Assembly: GCA_037043015.1 (NCBI GenBank)
Contig: CM073329.1
Location: 13,842,648-13,906,647, forward strand
DNA length: 64,000 bases
Direction: 5' to 3'
Source: Bryum argenteum
Taxonomy: Eukaryota > Streptophyta > Bryopsida > Bryales > Bryaceae
This document shows, piece by piece, positions 48,871 to 60,995 of this stretch. The notes beneath the pieces were generated by a model. That model worked only from the letters and a program-made list of their open reading frames with translations. It was not told the origin of the DNA and made no database searches. The stretch's first letter is position 1; each line of letters starts with the position of its first letter. Both the position numbers and the translations under genes were made by a program.

Positions 48871-49325
48871 TATATGATGAAAAGCATGTTTTAGTATATT
48901 GTTGTTTGTTGACCTCCTTCTAGAAAATAATTTGCATGAAGATCAAAAAAGCGGAATGTGTCTCTAAAACATGCATGAGCATAGAGAGCTTAGTCACATA
49001 CATGAAGAAAAAAATATGAGCAGAATGTTTGGAGTAATGATCATGAAGTCTCCCTTCGCACCATTTAGACTATGTCTTTTAGATAAAGCCCAAGAAACCT
49101 TTCAATCCATTGAATGTTATGATATTACAATTGGCAGAAATCTAATGGTTGAAAATTCATTTGGTATTGGTGCAGGTAGTAAGCTTTAAGATTGAAGATC
49201 TTACGATTGAAGATTCAGATAAAACAAATGAAATTGAGCTATACCTCAACTTGTACAAGGTGGTCAAAAATTGCAGTTTTTAGTTAGTTCGGAGGTCTAA
49301 AAGATGCTTGGGCCTTTGGGTGTTA
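48871..49325 (+). repeat. Dispersed repeat, TTAA-type family
   Basis: It matches 28741-29186 directly (ATAATTTGCATGAAG; AATATGAGCAGAATGTTTGG; GATCTTACGATTGAAG; CAAGGTGGTCAAAAA) and 22473-22900 in inverse. The right end is decayed to TTTGGGTGTTAA where the sister copy has TTAGGGGTTAA. Confidence 0.6.
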
Positions 49326-50439
49326 ATCACGAGCCATAGGCAAAGAAGATTTGGTTGTCAAATATGACTAGGTTTCATTTTACCCTACCCTATGCATGGG
49401 TCAAATTCAAAATATGCTACAAAAGAGTTGTTAATTAGGGTTACGTGCCAGAAATTAGTGTAACGAGTAACTTTTTGTGAATAACATTATTTCTCAACTC
49501 TCTTGAGATTAGGGTTCACTTTGGGCCGCCATTGGAATCAATGTTCCTTGTTCTTTCTTCAAGTCACCAACTACACCACTTTCAATAATTTGTTCCACTT
49601 ACAAGAAAGTTTGCATGCTCTCACATTTTGTTTTATGGTTTGACGATTAGTGTTGTAACATTATGGTGACATGTGACATTTAGTGTTACGGTTAGCAATT
49701 AATGTTTGTAACACATATTAACTACTCTTGTGTACTTATTTTGAAGGAAAATGTGATTGACTACAAGCAACGTGGACTTGTGAAATTCCCGTATGGAAAT
49801 TGAATTTTCAGAAATCTTTGTCAACTCTAATCCATGCATATGGTATGAACACTACCATCCATTTATTAATCGGTTTTTAGAAACTCTCAGTTTATCAACA
49901 CCAAGACCCTCGAGGGGGAGGTTTGTGCAAAAGTCACAGACTATCTTCCATAATCTCATTAATGCCCCTCGACTGCGGGCCGCCGAGCACACGTGAAAAT
50001 GCAGAGAAGAAAGGGAGGGGTCTCGGAGGGGTCTTGGGGGCGGGGGTCTTGGGTGCAGGGTATTGGGGGCAAGGAGTCTTGGAGGAGCGGATTTATCCCA
50101 TATTGTTTGCAGCTGCTTCCTCCTCCTAAGAAAGTACAAGAGGGTTGGGGGATGTACTCAAAGAATAAAATTTTAATATTAAGTGCACTTGTGGGGTTCA
50201 TGTGGCACTCCCTTAAGGGGAATCGTGTGGCAGGAAAGACCTAACATTAATTAATGTAAAACTAAGTGAAGGTCACTATGCAGCAACATCTCACTCCCAT
50301 TGGGACATCATGTACCGTAGTCAACAAATGAGTTACATTCAATGTAGAGAACAAACTTGGACATGTGTAATTTTAAATTGGTAAGGTAGCATAGTGTACT
50401 TTAATGTAAGAAGAAAATTTTACAACAAACTTGCAAAAT
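49326..50439. other. Intergenic DNA, no gene seen
   Basis: Mostly AT-rich. A GC-rich patch at 49960-50110 (GGGGGCGGGGGTCTTGGG type runs) gives long frames on both strands that look compositional. Confidence 0.45.
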
Positions 50440-50745
50440 CATACAAGAATATAGTATCTTAGGATACACTACCTACCGTCCTATACTACCACCTTTAGCA
50501 TCAATTACGGCCCTCATAGTTTAGGCATGCTAGCAATGATCTCAATTATTTCCTTATAGATGTCTTTCCATGCTTATTCAATGGATTCAATAAATTCTTC
50601 TTGATTTTGTGGTATGGGTCTACTTTGTTTATTTTATACAAAGTCCCTTTACAATCTTCCATAGGTTTCCTACAGGCAATCTCTAAAAATCTCAGATCTG
50701 TAACAGTTGACATATTGGAATGTCCCAACTGATGAGTCACAACTA
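50440..50745 (-). pseudogene. Tc1/mariner transposase relic (C-terminal end)
   Basis: On the minus strand from about 50720, broken frames read DLRFLEIA, NLWKIVKG and then IPQNQEEFIESIE (stop) AWKDIYKEIIEIIASMPK. After a frameshift comes MRAVIDAKGGSI. This order matches the C-terminal part of Tc1/mariner DDE transposases: SPDLNPIENLW, a helical segment ending in an SMP(R/K) motif, then VI.AKGG. At least two stops and two frameshifts show it is long dead. The N-terminal catalytic part was not found further upstream. Confidence 0.6.
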
Positions 50746-52439
50746 TGGCTTTTATGTATCCACAAAGTCTTGTAGCTAGGTGTTTAAAATTATTGTTGGA
50801 TTCTCATTCCAAAGTCACCCTACTCTAGAAAATTTGCTCCAATAGAAATGATTGTAACCCATTTGCTAGGTACTCAACAATGAGATACAAAAATAACTCG
50901 AATTGCCTTTGAAGGCAATTCTTGAAAAAAAGTTTAAAATGTGCATGTGTAATCAAAAATGGTCTAAATGGCAATCCCTAAAAGGCGTTGGAACCACATG
51001 AGAGTGTTTTACATCATCATTGCAAAACCTTCCTTATTTTTTGTAAAATTTTTCAAAAAAGTATAAATCTACATGCACCATTTACAATTGATCACTCTCA
51101 CTTTTTGCTTTAGTTACAATGTACATTTCAACTTGCAAATTGTTTCGATACAAATTGCAGTTCCTTTCCTCTCCTAATAAAGAGAGGGCCCTTGTCTCAA
51201 TATCTAGTTTCCATATAATTGATTGAAATCTATGAGGAAAGCCAGTCATCTCTATTAAGGACTTTAGTTCTTATACAATGTCGTCTATGACCTCCTTTGT
51301 CCCAAGGGGGCACTTCAAGTTCCTTACCAAAATCCTCAAAAGTTGTGTGTATGTTAAAATTAGTTACTTTATGATTAACAATCAACACCCAATGAAGTAG
51401 GTGAAGGGTCCGGCCCATTTTTGATACAACATTTTGATTATGAGCACATAGCTTTGTTAAAGCTAATAAAGTATATGAGAGGATGGTAGCCTCTTACAAA
51501 CCTTCAATTGGGTAAGGGATTTTTGACATAATCCGTTAAAAGGTAGTGTGTTTGTATCTTAAAGTCACTCAAAATCCAACAATGGTTATGCTACACTCTT
51601 GTGCTACACTCTTGTGTTGTCTCACATGTGTTACACTCATACTTTTACATATGAATATTTGACACTAAAATCAAAATTTAATGTTGAATAGTTTAACAAA
51701 ATGGCATGCCTACTTCTATTTGGTCCTCAGCTTTGAGCCTCCACTTCTCATGCCCTAATAGGATCATTAAAGTGCTCCAAGTGGTGTTTACATTCTCACA
51801 TTCCATAGAATAGCCATGTGTTCAAGCTTGGATATAATTTGCAAAAGCTGGATTCACTCATTTATAGAATTTTCCTCAAAAGTGGGGTACGCTCAACTAC
51901 TTGATTGGAGTTAGAATTAAGGATAATTAAAGTTACCAAACTAATGGACACTATTTAAATATAAATAATTAGAGTTTTGGAGTCAATTTGTAACAAATCT
52001 ATAGTAGGGCAAACAAACAACATCTAAACCTCAAAATGGATATAAAAATAAATAAAAAGAACGTAATATGGGCTCACCAAAATATACAAATAGGCCCTCG
52101 ACAATGTCGTCTTCAAAGGATTATTTGATTGCCTTTGGTTTCACTTTTTGCTTAAAGGGATACTATTGAGGTTTGAAAATTAGCCATAGGTCTTCAAGAG
52201 TGCCTTTGACAGTGTTTGTTCGAGTTATTCTAAGAAAATAAAGCAACCAATGATTTTCCAATCTATGTCCAAATATCCTCTTAGCTTGTGCCTCTAACAA
52301 ATGAGTCACAATTACTGACAACAAGGCTCAAAACTAGAGTGTCTAATCCAAATATTACAAAGTACAAGATTGTAGGGTTGTCAAGTACAACTTCTAAAGT
52401 GTCCATTCTTATAAACCGTCATAACTATTGCAATTGGAA
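50746..52439. other. AT-rich intergenic DNA
   Basis: No gene is supported on either strand. It may include eroded DNA of the Tc1/mariner element to the left, but I see no further matching motif. Confidence 0.4.
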
Positions 52440-53125
52440 AATTCACCTACGTAGGCCAACGTAAATAGAGCCCTCATAACACATCATTGATCTCCTCTAA
52501 ATAGCAAAACCTAAAATCTAGCAGCAACTCCACATAAAAAGGGTGGCCATCACCATATAGACTATTTTCAAAACTACATGAATATCAACAACAAAGCTCA
52601 AAATAAGGTGATTAACCAAAATTCTACGGTTTGGAAAGATTCTTCATTATTACACAGTAATATCTACCAGTTCCCATGTCCAGCCGGTTTTTCATAAAAT
52701 CAGTCCGCCAATTAACTTATTTTATATTGTGAATAGAAACTATTTTGGATTTTCCCCAAGTCTCTAGCCGCTATTGTAGTTTCAAATATCAATGGGCTAA
52801 AGTGCAAAATTCATTGGCTGATAATGAACTAGCCGTCGATTCTTCCCAATTATTGCTAAACTCCACAAACTACGAGGTCCGCTGAGCTGTTGAAAGTGTC
52901 AATGTTTAGAAACCATCATAACTAAAGCAACATGAATAGTGATCTATAAAGGCCAATGTAAATAGAGCGCCCATGCCTTATCACTAAATCCCCACTAAAA
53001 TAACAAAACGCTGTGATCTGTAAAGAAGGCCAACGTAAATAGAGCACTCATAACTTATCACTAATCCCATCTAAATAGCAGAAAGCTGTGATCTAGCAAC
53101 GTCCACACAAAAATAGTTGCCAACA
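52440..53125. repeat. Degenerate repeats, GGCCAA(C/T)GTAAATAGAG family
   Basis: The word GGCCAACGTAAATAGAG followed by CTCATAAC, CAT/TATCA and CTAAATAGCA recurs at about 52455, 52951 and 53029. The last two are about 80 bp apart in tandem. Non-coding. Confidence 0.6.
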
Positions 53126-53829
53126 CCACATTGGTTACTTTTACAAGAAACCTGTGAATATATTTCCTCAAATCTATTCACAGGTTTCCCGTAATAATAG
53201 TCTACAGTAACTTGAAATGAGGGAGAGCAAAACTCAAGAAGTCACTTCCCAACTTCCGTTTAGCTAAACTAACCTGCTCCATGTTCTTTGGGGAACATTC
53301 CTTGAAACTCCAACAACCAAAAAGAACAACAAAAAAAACAAACCAAAATTTAAAAATTCAAAAACACCAAAACTGTAGAAACACCATAAAAAAATAATTT
53401 TTAAAAAACTCGTGTCCAAAAGGACAGTTACTGTAGCCAATGCAAAACAGTATGATTCCACGTGCCATACACATGCAAAATCATATGGTAAAATGTTTAA
53501 CTCAAATACAAAAAAAGGCAGACCAAAGTTGTCATTAGCAAGGCGGAAGAAAGTTGGCTCTGACATGCTTTGGGGGTATGCACACACATACATACAGACA
53601 GCATGCATAGTTTGAAATGTTTAGCATGTTGCATGGGCTTCCTCGCCATCTTCCATCAGTATTTAGCTACTTTGTATGGGAAATATGCTAGTTGGGAGCA
53701 GCATCCAAGGCGACCAGTTGTTGCCGATTTTTATTTTTTCTTTTGTTTTGTCTGCAGATTTGACTTGACTTGCAGACTTTGTGGACGGCAGTGGGTTGCA
53801 AGTTGCCTGCTGTGCTGTTGATCATGTTG
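53126..53829. other. Intergenic DNA, no gene seen
   Basis: Short frames occur on both strands (a basic 67-codon + frame at 53412-53615 and a Phe-rich - frame), none recognised. Confidence 0.4.
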
Positions 53830-53935
53830 ATCATGCTGCTCCATGACTCTGAAAATGGTGCAGTTTTCAAGGATTCTGTTGACAAGTCTTATCTTGGTGC
53901 TGTAAATTTTGTCGCTTTACCCGTTTCTGTCTAAG
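53830..53935 (+). pseudogene. Short coding relic, possibly hAT-like (DUF659)
   Basis: The + frame reads LLHDSENGAVFKDSVDKSYLGAV and stops soon after. A related peptide is encoded on the other strand near 54700-54780 (STENGSIFKDCADKSYLGA), and both continue to QMNDIV. Two independent copies show this was once coding. The pattern resembles the DUF659 part of plant hAT-like proteins (FLKSVDAS type), which is a guess from memory. Confidence 0.35.
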
Positions 53936-54095
53936 TCTCAAATGAATGATATTGTGCATGTGAAAATTTCAAATTTTCTAAAAAAATGATGTTGCCCGAA
54001 TCTCGATAGTTTTGTGTGGAGGAAGTGCTTTCTTTGACCTCGTCTTTGTCTTAGATTTGAGTAAGTTTCTAGGAAAGAGTACTCCGGGCAGCTGA

Positions 54096-54230
54096 TAGGT
54101 ACTCTATTCATGCCAACCTCAAAACTGGACTTGATAGGTACTTATTGGGTTTTTCTGAGCTCATAGGTACTCTATTCATGCCAACCTCAAAACTGAACGT
54201 GATGGGTTCTTATTGAGTTTTTCCTCAAGG
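54096..54230. repeat. 68-bp direct repeat, two copies
   Basis: TAGGTACTCTATTCATGCC at 54096 recurs at 54164 with the following AACCTCAAAACTG and CTTATTG(G/A)GTTTTTC segments. Non-coding. Confidence 0.8.
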
Positions 54231-54659
54231 CGTTAGTCTAGTGATAGAATGATAGAATCAATTTACTTTGTGTGATATCTATTTCCTTGTTTACAAAAAC
54301 CAAAGCATGTTTTCATTATACTTGGTGTTATTAGGCTCAATGTGTAACAAGAAAAATAACAAGGGGATAATAATGCAAGAAGCAAAGGTCAAATTGGTTC
54401 TAATTTGTTCCAAAAGAGAAACTTATTCTTCAATGCAAGTACATATACTCCCTCTGTCCCATTATAACCGTCCACTAGGTTCTCTCAAATCTACCTCTCG
54501 AGGGAGTATCATATAATAGAATAAAACTAATATAACTCTTATTAGAATGGATGAAATTACTATTCCATATTTGAATTTTCTAATTTTTTTGGTCAATAGA
54601 TACAGACAATGTGTTCATGATCATTGACTTCTCACGTGACATTTTATTTATTTTTTAAA

Positions 54660-54906
54660 ATTTTAAAACAATGTCATTCATTTGAGTACTAGACAAACGG
54701 GTATGGTCAAAGTTCATTGCACCAAGATATGACTTGTCAGCACAATCCTTGAATATTGAACCATTTTCTGTTGAATGACTATTATTAGCCACACTAATTC
54801 TATTACTAGCAGGTACTATTAATACCCATTGTACACCCCATGATGGAGGAAAATAAAAGATGCCATTGGAGTGAATCATGGAAATCTTACTGTACTGTGG
54901 AATCAT
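54660..54906 (-). pseudogene. Short coding relic related to 53830-53935
   Basis: An 83-codon minus frame includes STENGSIFKDCADKSYLGA and ends SSTQMNDIVLKF. The shared 20-odd residues with 53830-53935 in opposite orientation point to two copies of one transposon-borne gene. It lacks any complete domain. hAT/DUF659 origin is a weak guess. Confidence 0.35.
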
Positions 54907-55357
54907 GGAAATATGTTACCTCCAATTTTATTGTTTTTCTTTTCTTTTCCTGTTGCATGATTAATGGTGGGTAGTGTTTGTCTGCTGGAAACACTATTTT
55001 GTAATTACTGTGGGTGGATATGAGTTTTAGTATTTCTTTTTCTCACAAGAGTTTAGATGTTGCTGGAACAGTGATGTTGTGTTTGGCTGGGGTTGAATGG
55101 AACCATGAACTAAAGCAAAGAATCTTTTAGACTATGTTCACAAATCTTGAGCAAATTGGCATATCCATTATTTATGTCCAATATAATTTTGGTATTTTGA
55201 AGTGTAATAATTGTAAGACCACGATCATATGCTTTCTTTGAAAACTTCTTTAAAGAATGCCACAGCACTTTCTTGACCATTTAGCCCATCAAGGTAACAA
55301 CAGAAGTATTTTTCAAACTTGGCCTTAATTATTTTGGGGGTGTATTTTAACCCTTAA

Positions 55358-55619
55358 CCCCTAAAGATCCACGATGTTTTTGGTAGCTTGAAATCCCAAC
55401 ACTGACCACTGTGTACTAATGCGGGTACCTCCAAAAAATTTGGAAATTTTTGATAACTTCAATTGTAGGATCTTGAAGTAGACTACCATAGGTAGTAGTG
55501 TGAAAATTTTCAACCGTTGGATCATCACTGGATGTGAGATCGTAACATTTGAAGTTGACTGTATAGTTTTTTTGGCCTTGACCGTAAAAGCCAAATCGGT
55601 GGCCGTGGTCGTTTAGGGG
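55358..55619. mobile_element. 262-bp MITE flanked by TTAA (piggyBac-type ends)
   Basis: It starts CCCCTAAA and ends TTTAGGGG, exact inverted 8-mers. TTAA flanks both sides (55354-55357 and 55620-55623). The interior has TTCAACCGTTGGATC and GTGAGATCGTAACATTTGAAG, shared with the 22.5-kb and 29-kb repeats and, more weakly, with 13470-13729. The size matches that element within 2 bp. Non-coding. Confidence 0.78.
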
Positions 55620-55623
55620 TTAA

Positions 55624-56484
55624 ATGTCTAAGGAAGCCGAGGGAGCTTTTTTTCCAACAGCATTTGCGATGTAGCTCTCACTGTAATCAACTTTCAATTG
55701 TATTTTGATGTCAGCATTTTTGCACTAACACAATTTTTTAATTTCAACCGTTGGATCTTCACAATTTGTGAGATCGTAACATTCAAAGTAGACGTGTCAA
55801 GTCCTTTTGCAAATGTTGAAGCTTGCACTTGTAAAATTTGAAGGCTACCCTTGTAAAATCAATAAGAGCTTGAACTTGGATATTCTGAACATTTAAGTAG
55901 TAGTATAATTATAAAAATATTTTCAAGAAAATTCAACTTTTTCAAGCAGCCCCATCTTGCCTTGCAACCCAAGCATTCTCCTAGAAGACTCAAAAATTGG
56001 AATCTAACTTTTGCCACATACAATTTGCGGTGTAAGGAGCATCCAATAAAAAATCTCACGAAGAAATATTACATTTTATTCCTTGCCCAAAGTTGCAAAA
56101 AACACAATCGGCTTTCTTGGTCATTCCAGGGTTAATGTAAAAGAGATTTTTACAATAGTCTCAATCACGAAGCAAAATCTTCCATAGGTTTAGGTTGTAT
56201 TTATGAAGTTGGCTAATAAAGAAGAAGATTAAGAACTTTGAGCATGTTTTAGGTCGGCGTGAATAGAGTGTTTTTACGACCATCATTATGTGTATGCTAG
56301 GAGGTCATCACACCGATGGTGAGACTACTAATCTCTCTTGGAGTGAACACTATTTTAGTTCCTACCTAGCCACTTTGGTGGGTTCGGAGCGTGTTTTTGG
56401 CAGGCCGCTAAAGGTAGCAAGTCAAATAGTTATTCCATTGGAAAAAAGAAAAGACCTTTACCTAGCTAAATGTAGCCAGCCTTA
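55624..56484. other. Intergenic DNA with dispersed repeat words
   Basis: No gene. A partial copy of the CAACCGTTGGATC..GTGAGATCGTAACATTCAAAG box lies at 55745-55790, outside the intact MITE. The 55960-56140 stretch resembles 63190-63340 and the 28.2/28.4-kb repeats (CCACATACA..TTTG..GTATAAGGAGCA). Confidence 0.45.
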
Positions 56485-56783
56485 GCCAGTCAATTGGGAA
56501 TGGACCCCGTATTTCAGTGCTACGAGCCTTCTCGGAGCCCCCATCAGCCAATGAGATTTTTTCTTCAAAATCCTTGCAATTTTCCATTTGGACCCTCCGC
56601 GGACGGCTTTTGATAATTTTGAATTCAAATTTGAGGTATGCGACCCCAAATTACTCTTGGATGCCTTCTCCTTGGAATTTAAAGCCTACACATCAAAAAT
56701 TTAGGGGGCAATTTACACATCCCCTACCTGGCTGCCGAAAAACGCTCGTAGCACTGAAATACGGTGATCCGTTGGGAATGCCC
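56485..56783. mobile_element. 299-bp PIF/Harbinger-type MITE candidate
   Basis: A perfect 19-bp inverted pair, CGTATTTCAGTGCTACGAG (56508-56526) and its inverse (56745-56763), lies inside longer imperfect terminal repeats. The right end reads GTTGGGAATGCCC followed by TTA (56784-56786). The left end begins after TTA at 56482-56484. A TTA duplication with G/C-starting ends fits PIF/Harbinger. The outermost 20 bp of the two ends match only loosely, so the left border is less sure. Non-coding; the 115-codon frame across it is a by-product. Confidence 0.55.
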
Positions 56784-56786
56784 TTA

Positions 56787-59700
56787 GAGATACCTGTTAT
56801 GTTATCCTTCCTAAGGACTTTGACGTACTCATACAACAAGGTCCAAGGACCGTACCATAGTTGAGTGGAATGAACTATTTGTGTAAGTGCCTCGCCAACA
56901 TAGGAAATAAAACCCACAACCTCCTCATAGGGGGCCATGAGTCCTAACCATGAAGTCAAGGCTTGCAAAACCTCATATTATTAACACATTTATCAGTTTA
57001 AAAACACCAAACGAAGGAAAAAAATTCTACTCATATTCCATATATATAAAAGACTATACTTTCAAAGACAAATACTACCATAATAATGCACACATACTAT
57101 GATTACTTCTTTCATTCCAAAATATTGATTCTAGAACCCTAGGTGATTAGAACTTTTCCAACCCACACTATTTCTCATCAACTTGTTCTTACATTTCTCG
57201 AAGCTAGAGATCCAACCATGAGACACATGTTGTTCCTCAACGTCGACAATTGACTAAATGGTCGAGAATAACTTGTGCACACTAAATAATATATGGTATA
57301 TTCCCCACACTAAATATATGGTAAGTCATATTTTTATTATTATTTTCAGTGAATATGATGGACTGTACATAATATCATTCATTTGAGACGTGTTGGAAGT
57401 CCTCTGCAGAGATCCATGCATCAAGTGGCATTATTTTAGAGGGTCCCATCACTAAAATAAAATAGTGTGGGTAGACTATATTTTAGTAATAAATGTGAAG
57501 ACTTTTCAACTTGACTTTTTGAGATTAAGACATTCTATGCACGTTTGTAGAAAAAGGTGATTCTAGATATGTAGTGTAACTTTTTGGGTGGTTGTGATGA
57601 AGTGACGGAAATGTGACATGTGGGTAAGGGTCGCTCTAGGGTTGCTTCACACTATGGTTGTCCAAGTCGAGAGGCCGTGGGATTGAGGGTTTAAAACTTT
57701 GTTGAGAGTCCAAAGAAATTTATTGGTAATAGCCAATGAAATATTCTGATTGGAGCCTGATTGGAGCCTTTGGCGGAAGCTTCGAAAGGCGAAGCCTAAG
57801 TCCAAAGCTTTGGCCTTGAACTCCCACGACCTTTCAACTTGGATGGTCGTAGTGTGATAATCAATTGTGAGGTATGTGAGGTAACGTGAGGAGTTTAGGC
57901 AATAATCCAAACCATTTCTTATTAGCAAACGAACCATTCTATTTTGTCTTGGCAATAGGCAAACAAATCCACAAGAGGATATTATAAGCCCCCTCTCTTA
58001 AAAGAAGGCTGGTGGAGACCGCATTCATGTGTGAGCTCCTTCCCACCATCATCCATGGCCAAGATCTTCTAAATTTTTGAAGTTTTTATAAAGAGAATTT
58101 GACGGCTTCTTGACCATAGTTCGCATCTTTCATAATGAGGGACCCAAAGAAAAGAGGAGAGGCTAACATCTTGGTCAAAAAGTACTGCCATTTGAGCCAT
58201 CTGGACAGCAATGGTCAATGGACTTTGGTTTTTAGTGTGAAGGCTCGAGAGGCTGAAACTATGATTTCCTACAATTTGATTGGTTGAAATGGACGGCCTC
58301 TCCAGCTTCAGCCATAGCGTAATGCGGCCCTTACACTATGAACCAAGAGCCCCATGACCGAATGATTCTAAAATCTTGTGATTGGCCAATGATGTGCTCT
58401 TGGTTCCAAATGACTTTATACTACAAAAAGGAGATTGACGACTTACTTCGAGGTTATCAAAGTATGTTGAAACTTCTATAGTGGATAATATTTTCATGAT
58501 GTCTTAGCCTTGATTACAATTGAGTCAAAGCAAAAGCCTCAACTCAACTACAACCAAGCAAACCATTGGGCTTGAAAAATTATTGATTAGCTAGTGTTCA
58601 ACCATTTTTACAAAAAGGATACAAAAGGGGAGAGAATGATGAGGATTTATGTGAGAAAATTGAGCTTAAACTTGTCAAGTTATACTTGTTGTCAAGTTTA
58701 TAAGGTCAAATTAGCTCTTCGCTTTCAATTTCATACTTGCATACTTTCTTTGTAACCCAATTTCTTGGTAAACTAGCTTGTGCCGTCCTAATTTGAGATT
58801 TTTTCTCTTTTGTTGTGTACCAACTTAACAAAGCCTCAAAATTATGTGGTCCTTGCTTACCTCACCAATAAATCCAAGTTGGAAGAACTTAAAGACGTTA
58901 TGAGCCTTGGTGTGGTGATTGAGGTTTACAACTATTGGAGAGGTTATGGTGGTTGAAGTTTTTATAGAGGTGCGCTCCCTATCACTATAGTCCATACATC
59001 TTTGGTTATGGATTTTGTTATATGTTTATCCTCAAAGTCTTTTAGCAAAATCACAACAATATATCTCCTCTTTCTTAGGCTTTCATTTCAGGTCTAAAAT
59101 TGTCATATAATCTATTTAGAGGCAACAAGACCTCCATGGGTGGTACTATATTACGTGACACAATTATTAGATATAGAGAGATAAATACTTTAACCAATGT
59201 AAAACAAGCTTGGTGTGTTCCTTCTAGAGCTGACCTCCTAATATGCGAAATGTAAAAAAAACAACATATTGGATGACAATTTGAAACTTTAAAGAGCCAT
59301 ATCATCTATATTCAAACTCCCTTTCTCAAAAAAATTACTTAGATCGGGTTCTAGATCAACTCTAGTGTGCGTGATAAATTTTTCATGTCTATATAAGGAA
59401 GTATGAATTAATTGCATGCATTTTAGGAATTTTTGGTTATTCAAACATAAGACATATTTCACCATTGCAAGCCAATCTAGTGGAATCCAATTTCATTTTT
59501 CATAAATTTTTAAAAAGTGAATCCTAAGTTAAATCCAACAATTTTATAGTTGGAAGATTTTTGACTTAAAGATTTTTAGTATTGGATTCAAAATGATGTT
59601 TTTATGATGCAAAAACATAAAAAGCTCTATAATATTGCGGAGATGTTTCTACTTCATCCACCATTGGATTTAACTTTGAGTGTTGGATTAGATTCCAACT

Positions 59701-60732
59701 TGAATCTAGTTTTTGTGATAAAGGTTTTTAATGCAGATGTGAGGAAGACACACCATGCAATTAGTGCAAGGGTCTAGTTTTGGACTTTTTCTCTTGTGCT
59801 TTTGGAGGCAATTTCACCTCTGCAAGGCTATTGTTTTAGCCATGATTTTCTTTTGAAGAATTTTTTGTGCAAAGGTGTTGGGATGAAGGTGAACAACTTT
59901 CTTGTTGGAGATTTTTTCATTGCACAAGGTATGTTGGTAGCATTTTAACTTCAGAGTGAAGATAATGAAATTTTGTATTGTATTTTAAGTACTATCGCCA
60001 AATGATCTTGCAATCTATCAGGCCTCATGACTCAAAAAGTGACCCACATGACTTGCAATTAGCCTACTACAAAGTTGTACAATTGAGATCTAAATAACTT
60101 GCATTCAATTTCATCTAGTTTCATATGCATTTTACAAATTTGCATTTGACCTTGTATTTAATTTCTATGAGCCTCCAAATACAAACAAGGCAATTTATTT
60201 TTTAATTTTTTGATTTTTTTAATTTTTAATTTTTTTTCCGGCAGTTTGCATCAACCAATTAGATTAGATCACTGGACTGTAAAGCTTTAATCCAATTGGT
60301 TGAAGTTGATTGACTATTTGTATTGATTTTACTTATTAATTTCAAGGTAACAAGTGACACCAATGTCTCTGAATATATTCCGTTATCATAAGACTATGTG
60401 GAGTGGTAAGTAACTGTTTCTACTCATGAATTTCAAAGACAAGTTGGCGCATGGGCGTAGTATGTGATTGTAGTGCTTGCTCAAAATGAATTGCCAAAAT
60501 TTATTCTCAGTCCTAGATTGTTAAATGCATGGATCTCGCAACCTGTGTAGTGAATAAATTTGAAATTTTTGGTGGAGCTTCTTCTCTGAGTACCCAAGAA
60601 GATCCCACAATTACAATTCTACAACTCATTTTTGGATAAACTCACGAAGTGAATTTTATATTGAGAAAAAATTGAAGGTTGCTACAATGCTACCCCCTTT
60701 GGCCTTTAGGAAGAAGCATTGTTACAGGTAGA
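56787..60732. other. AT-rich intergenic DNA, no gene seen
   Basis: Nearly 4 kb without a supportable gene on either strand. The longest frame (102 codons, - strand, 57955-57647) has no recognisable motif. Local low-complexity T/A runs occur near 60200-60240. Confidence 0.45.
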
Positions 60733-60995
60733 TAGTAACAAATGTATACAAGATACTAATGTTGTTGGTTCATATATGGTAAGACTACGTGCACATCCAT
60801 CCACATAATTGGTAACAGATCATGCAAGATACTAATGTTGTTGGTACATATGTAGTACGACTACGTGTACACTCAGCAAATAATTGATAACAAATGCATG
60901 CAAGATTCTAATGTAGTTAGTACATATATGGTAGGATTACACGTACATCCATCCACTTAATTGGTAACAAATGCATGCAAGATACCAATGTTGTT
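60733..60995. repeat. 76-bp tandem array (about 3.4 copies)
   Basis: CAAGATACTAATGTTGTTGG recurs at 60749, 60825, 60901 and 60978 with substitutions. Each copy is followed by TACATATATGGTA, a GACTACGTG box, CATCCATCCAC and AATTGGTAACAAATGCATG. Non-coding. Confidence 0.88.

Noticed and set aside
53264..53615. 114-codon minus and 67-codon plus frames
   Set aside because: Phe/Val-rich or basic low-information peptides on opposite strands, with no splice context or recognisable domain.
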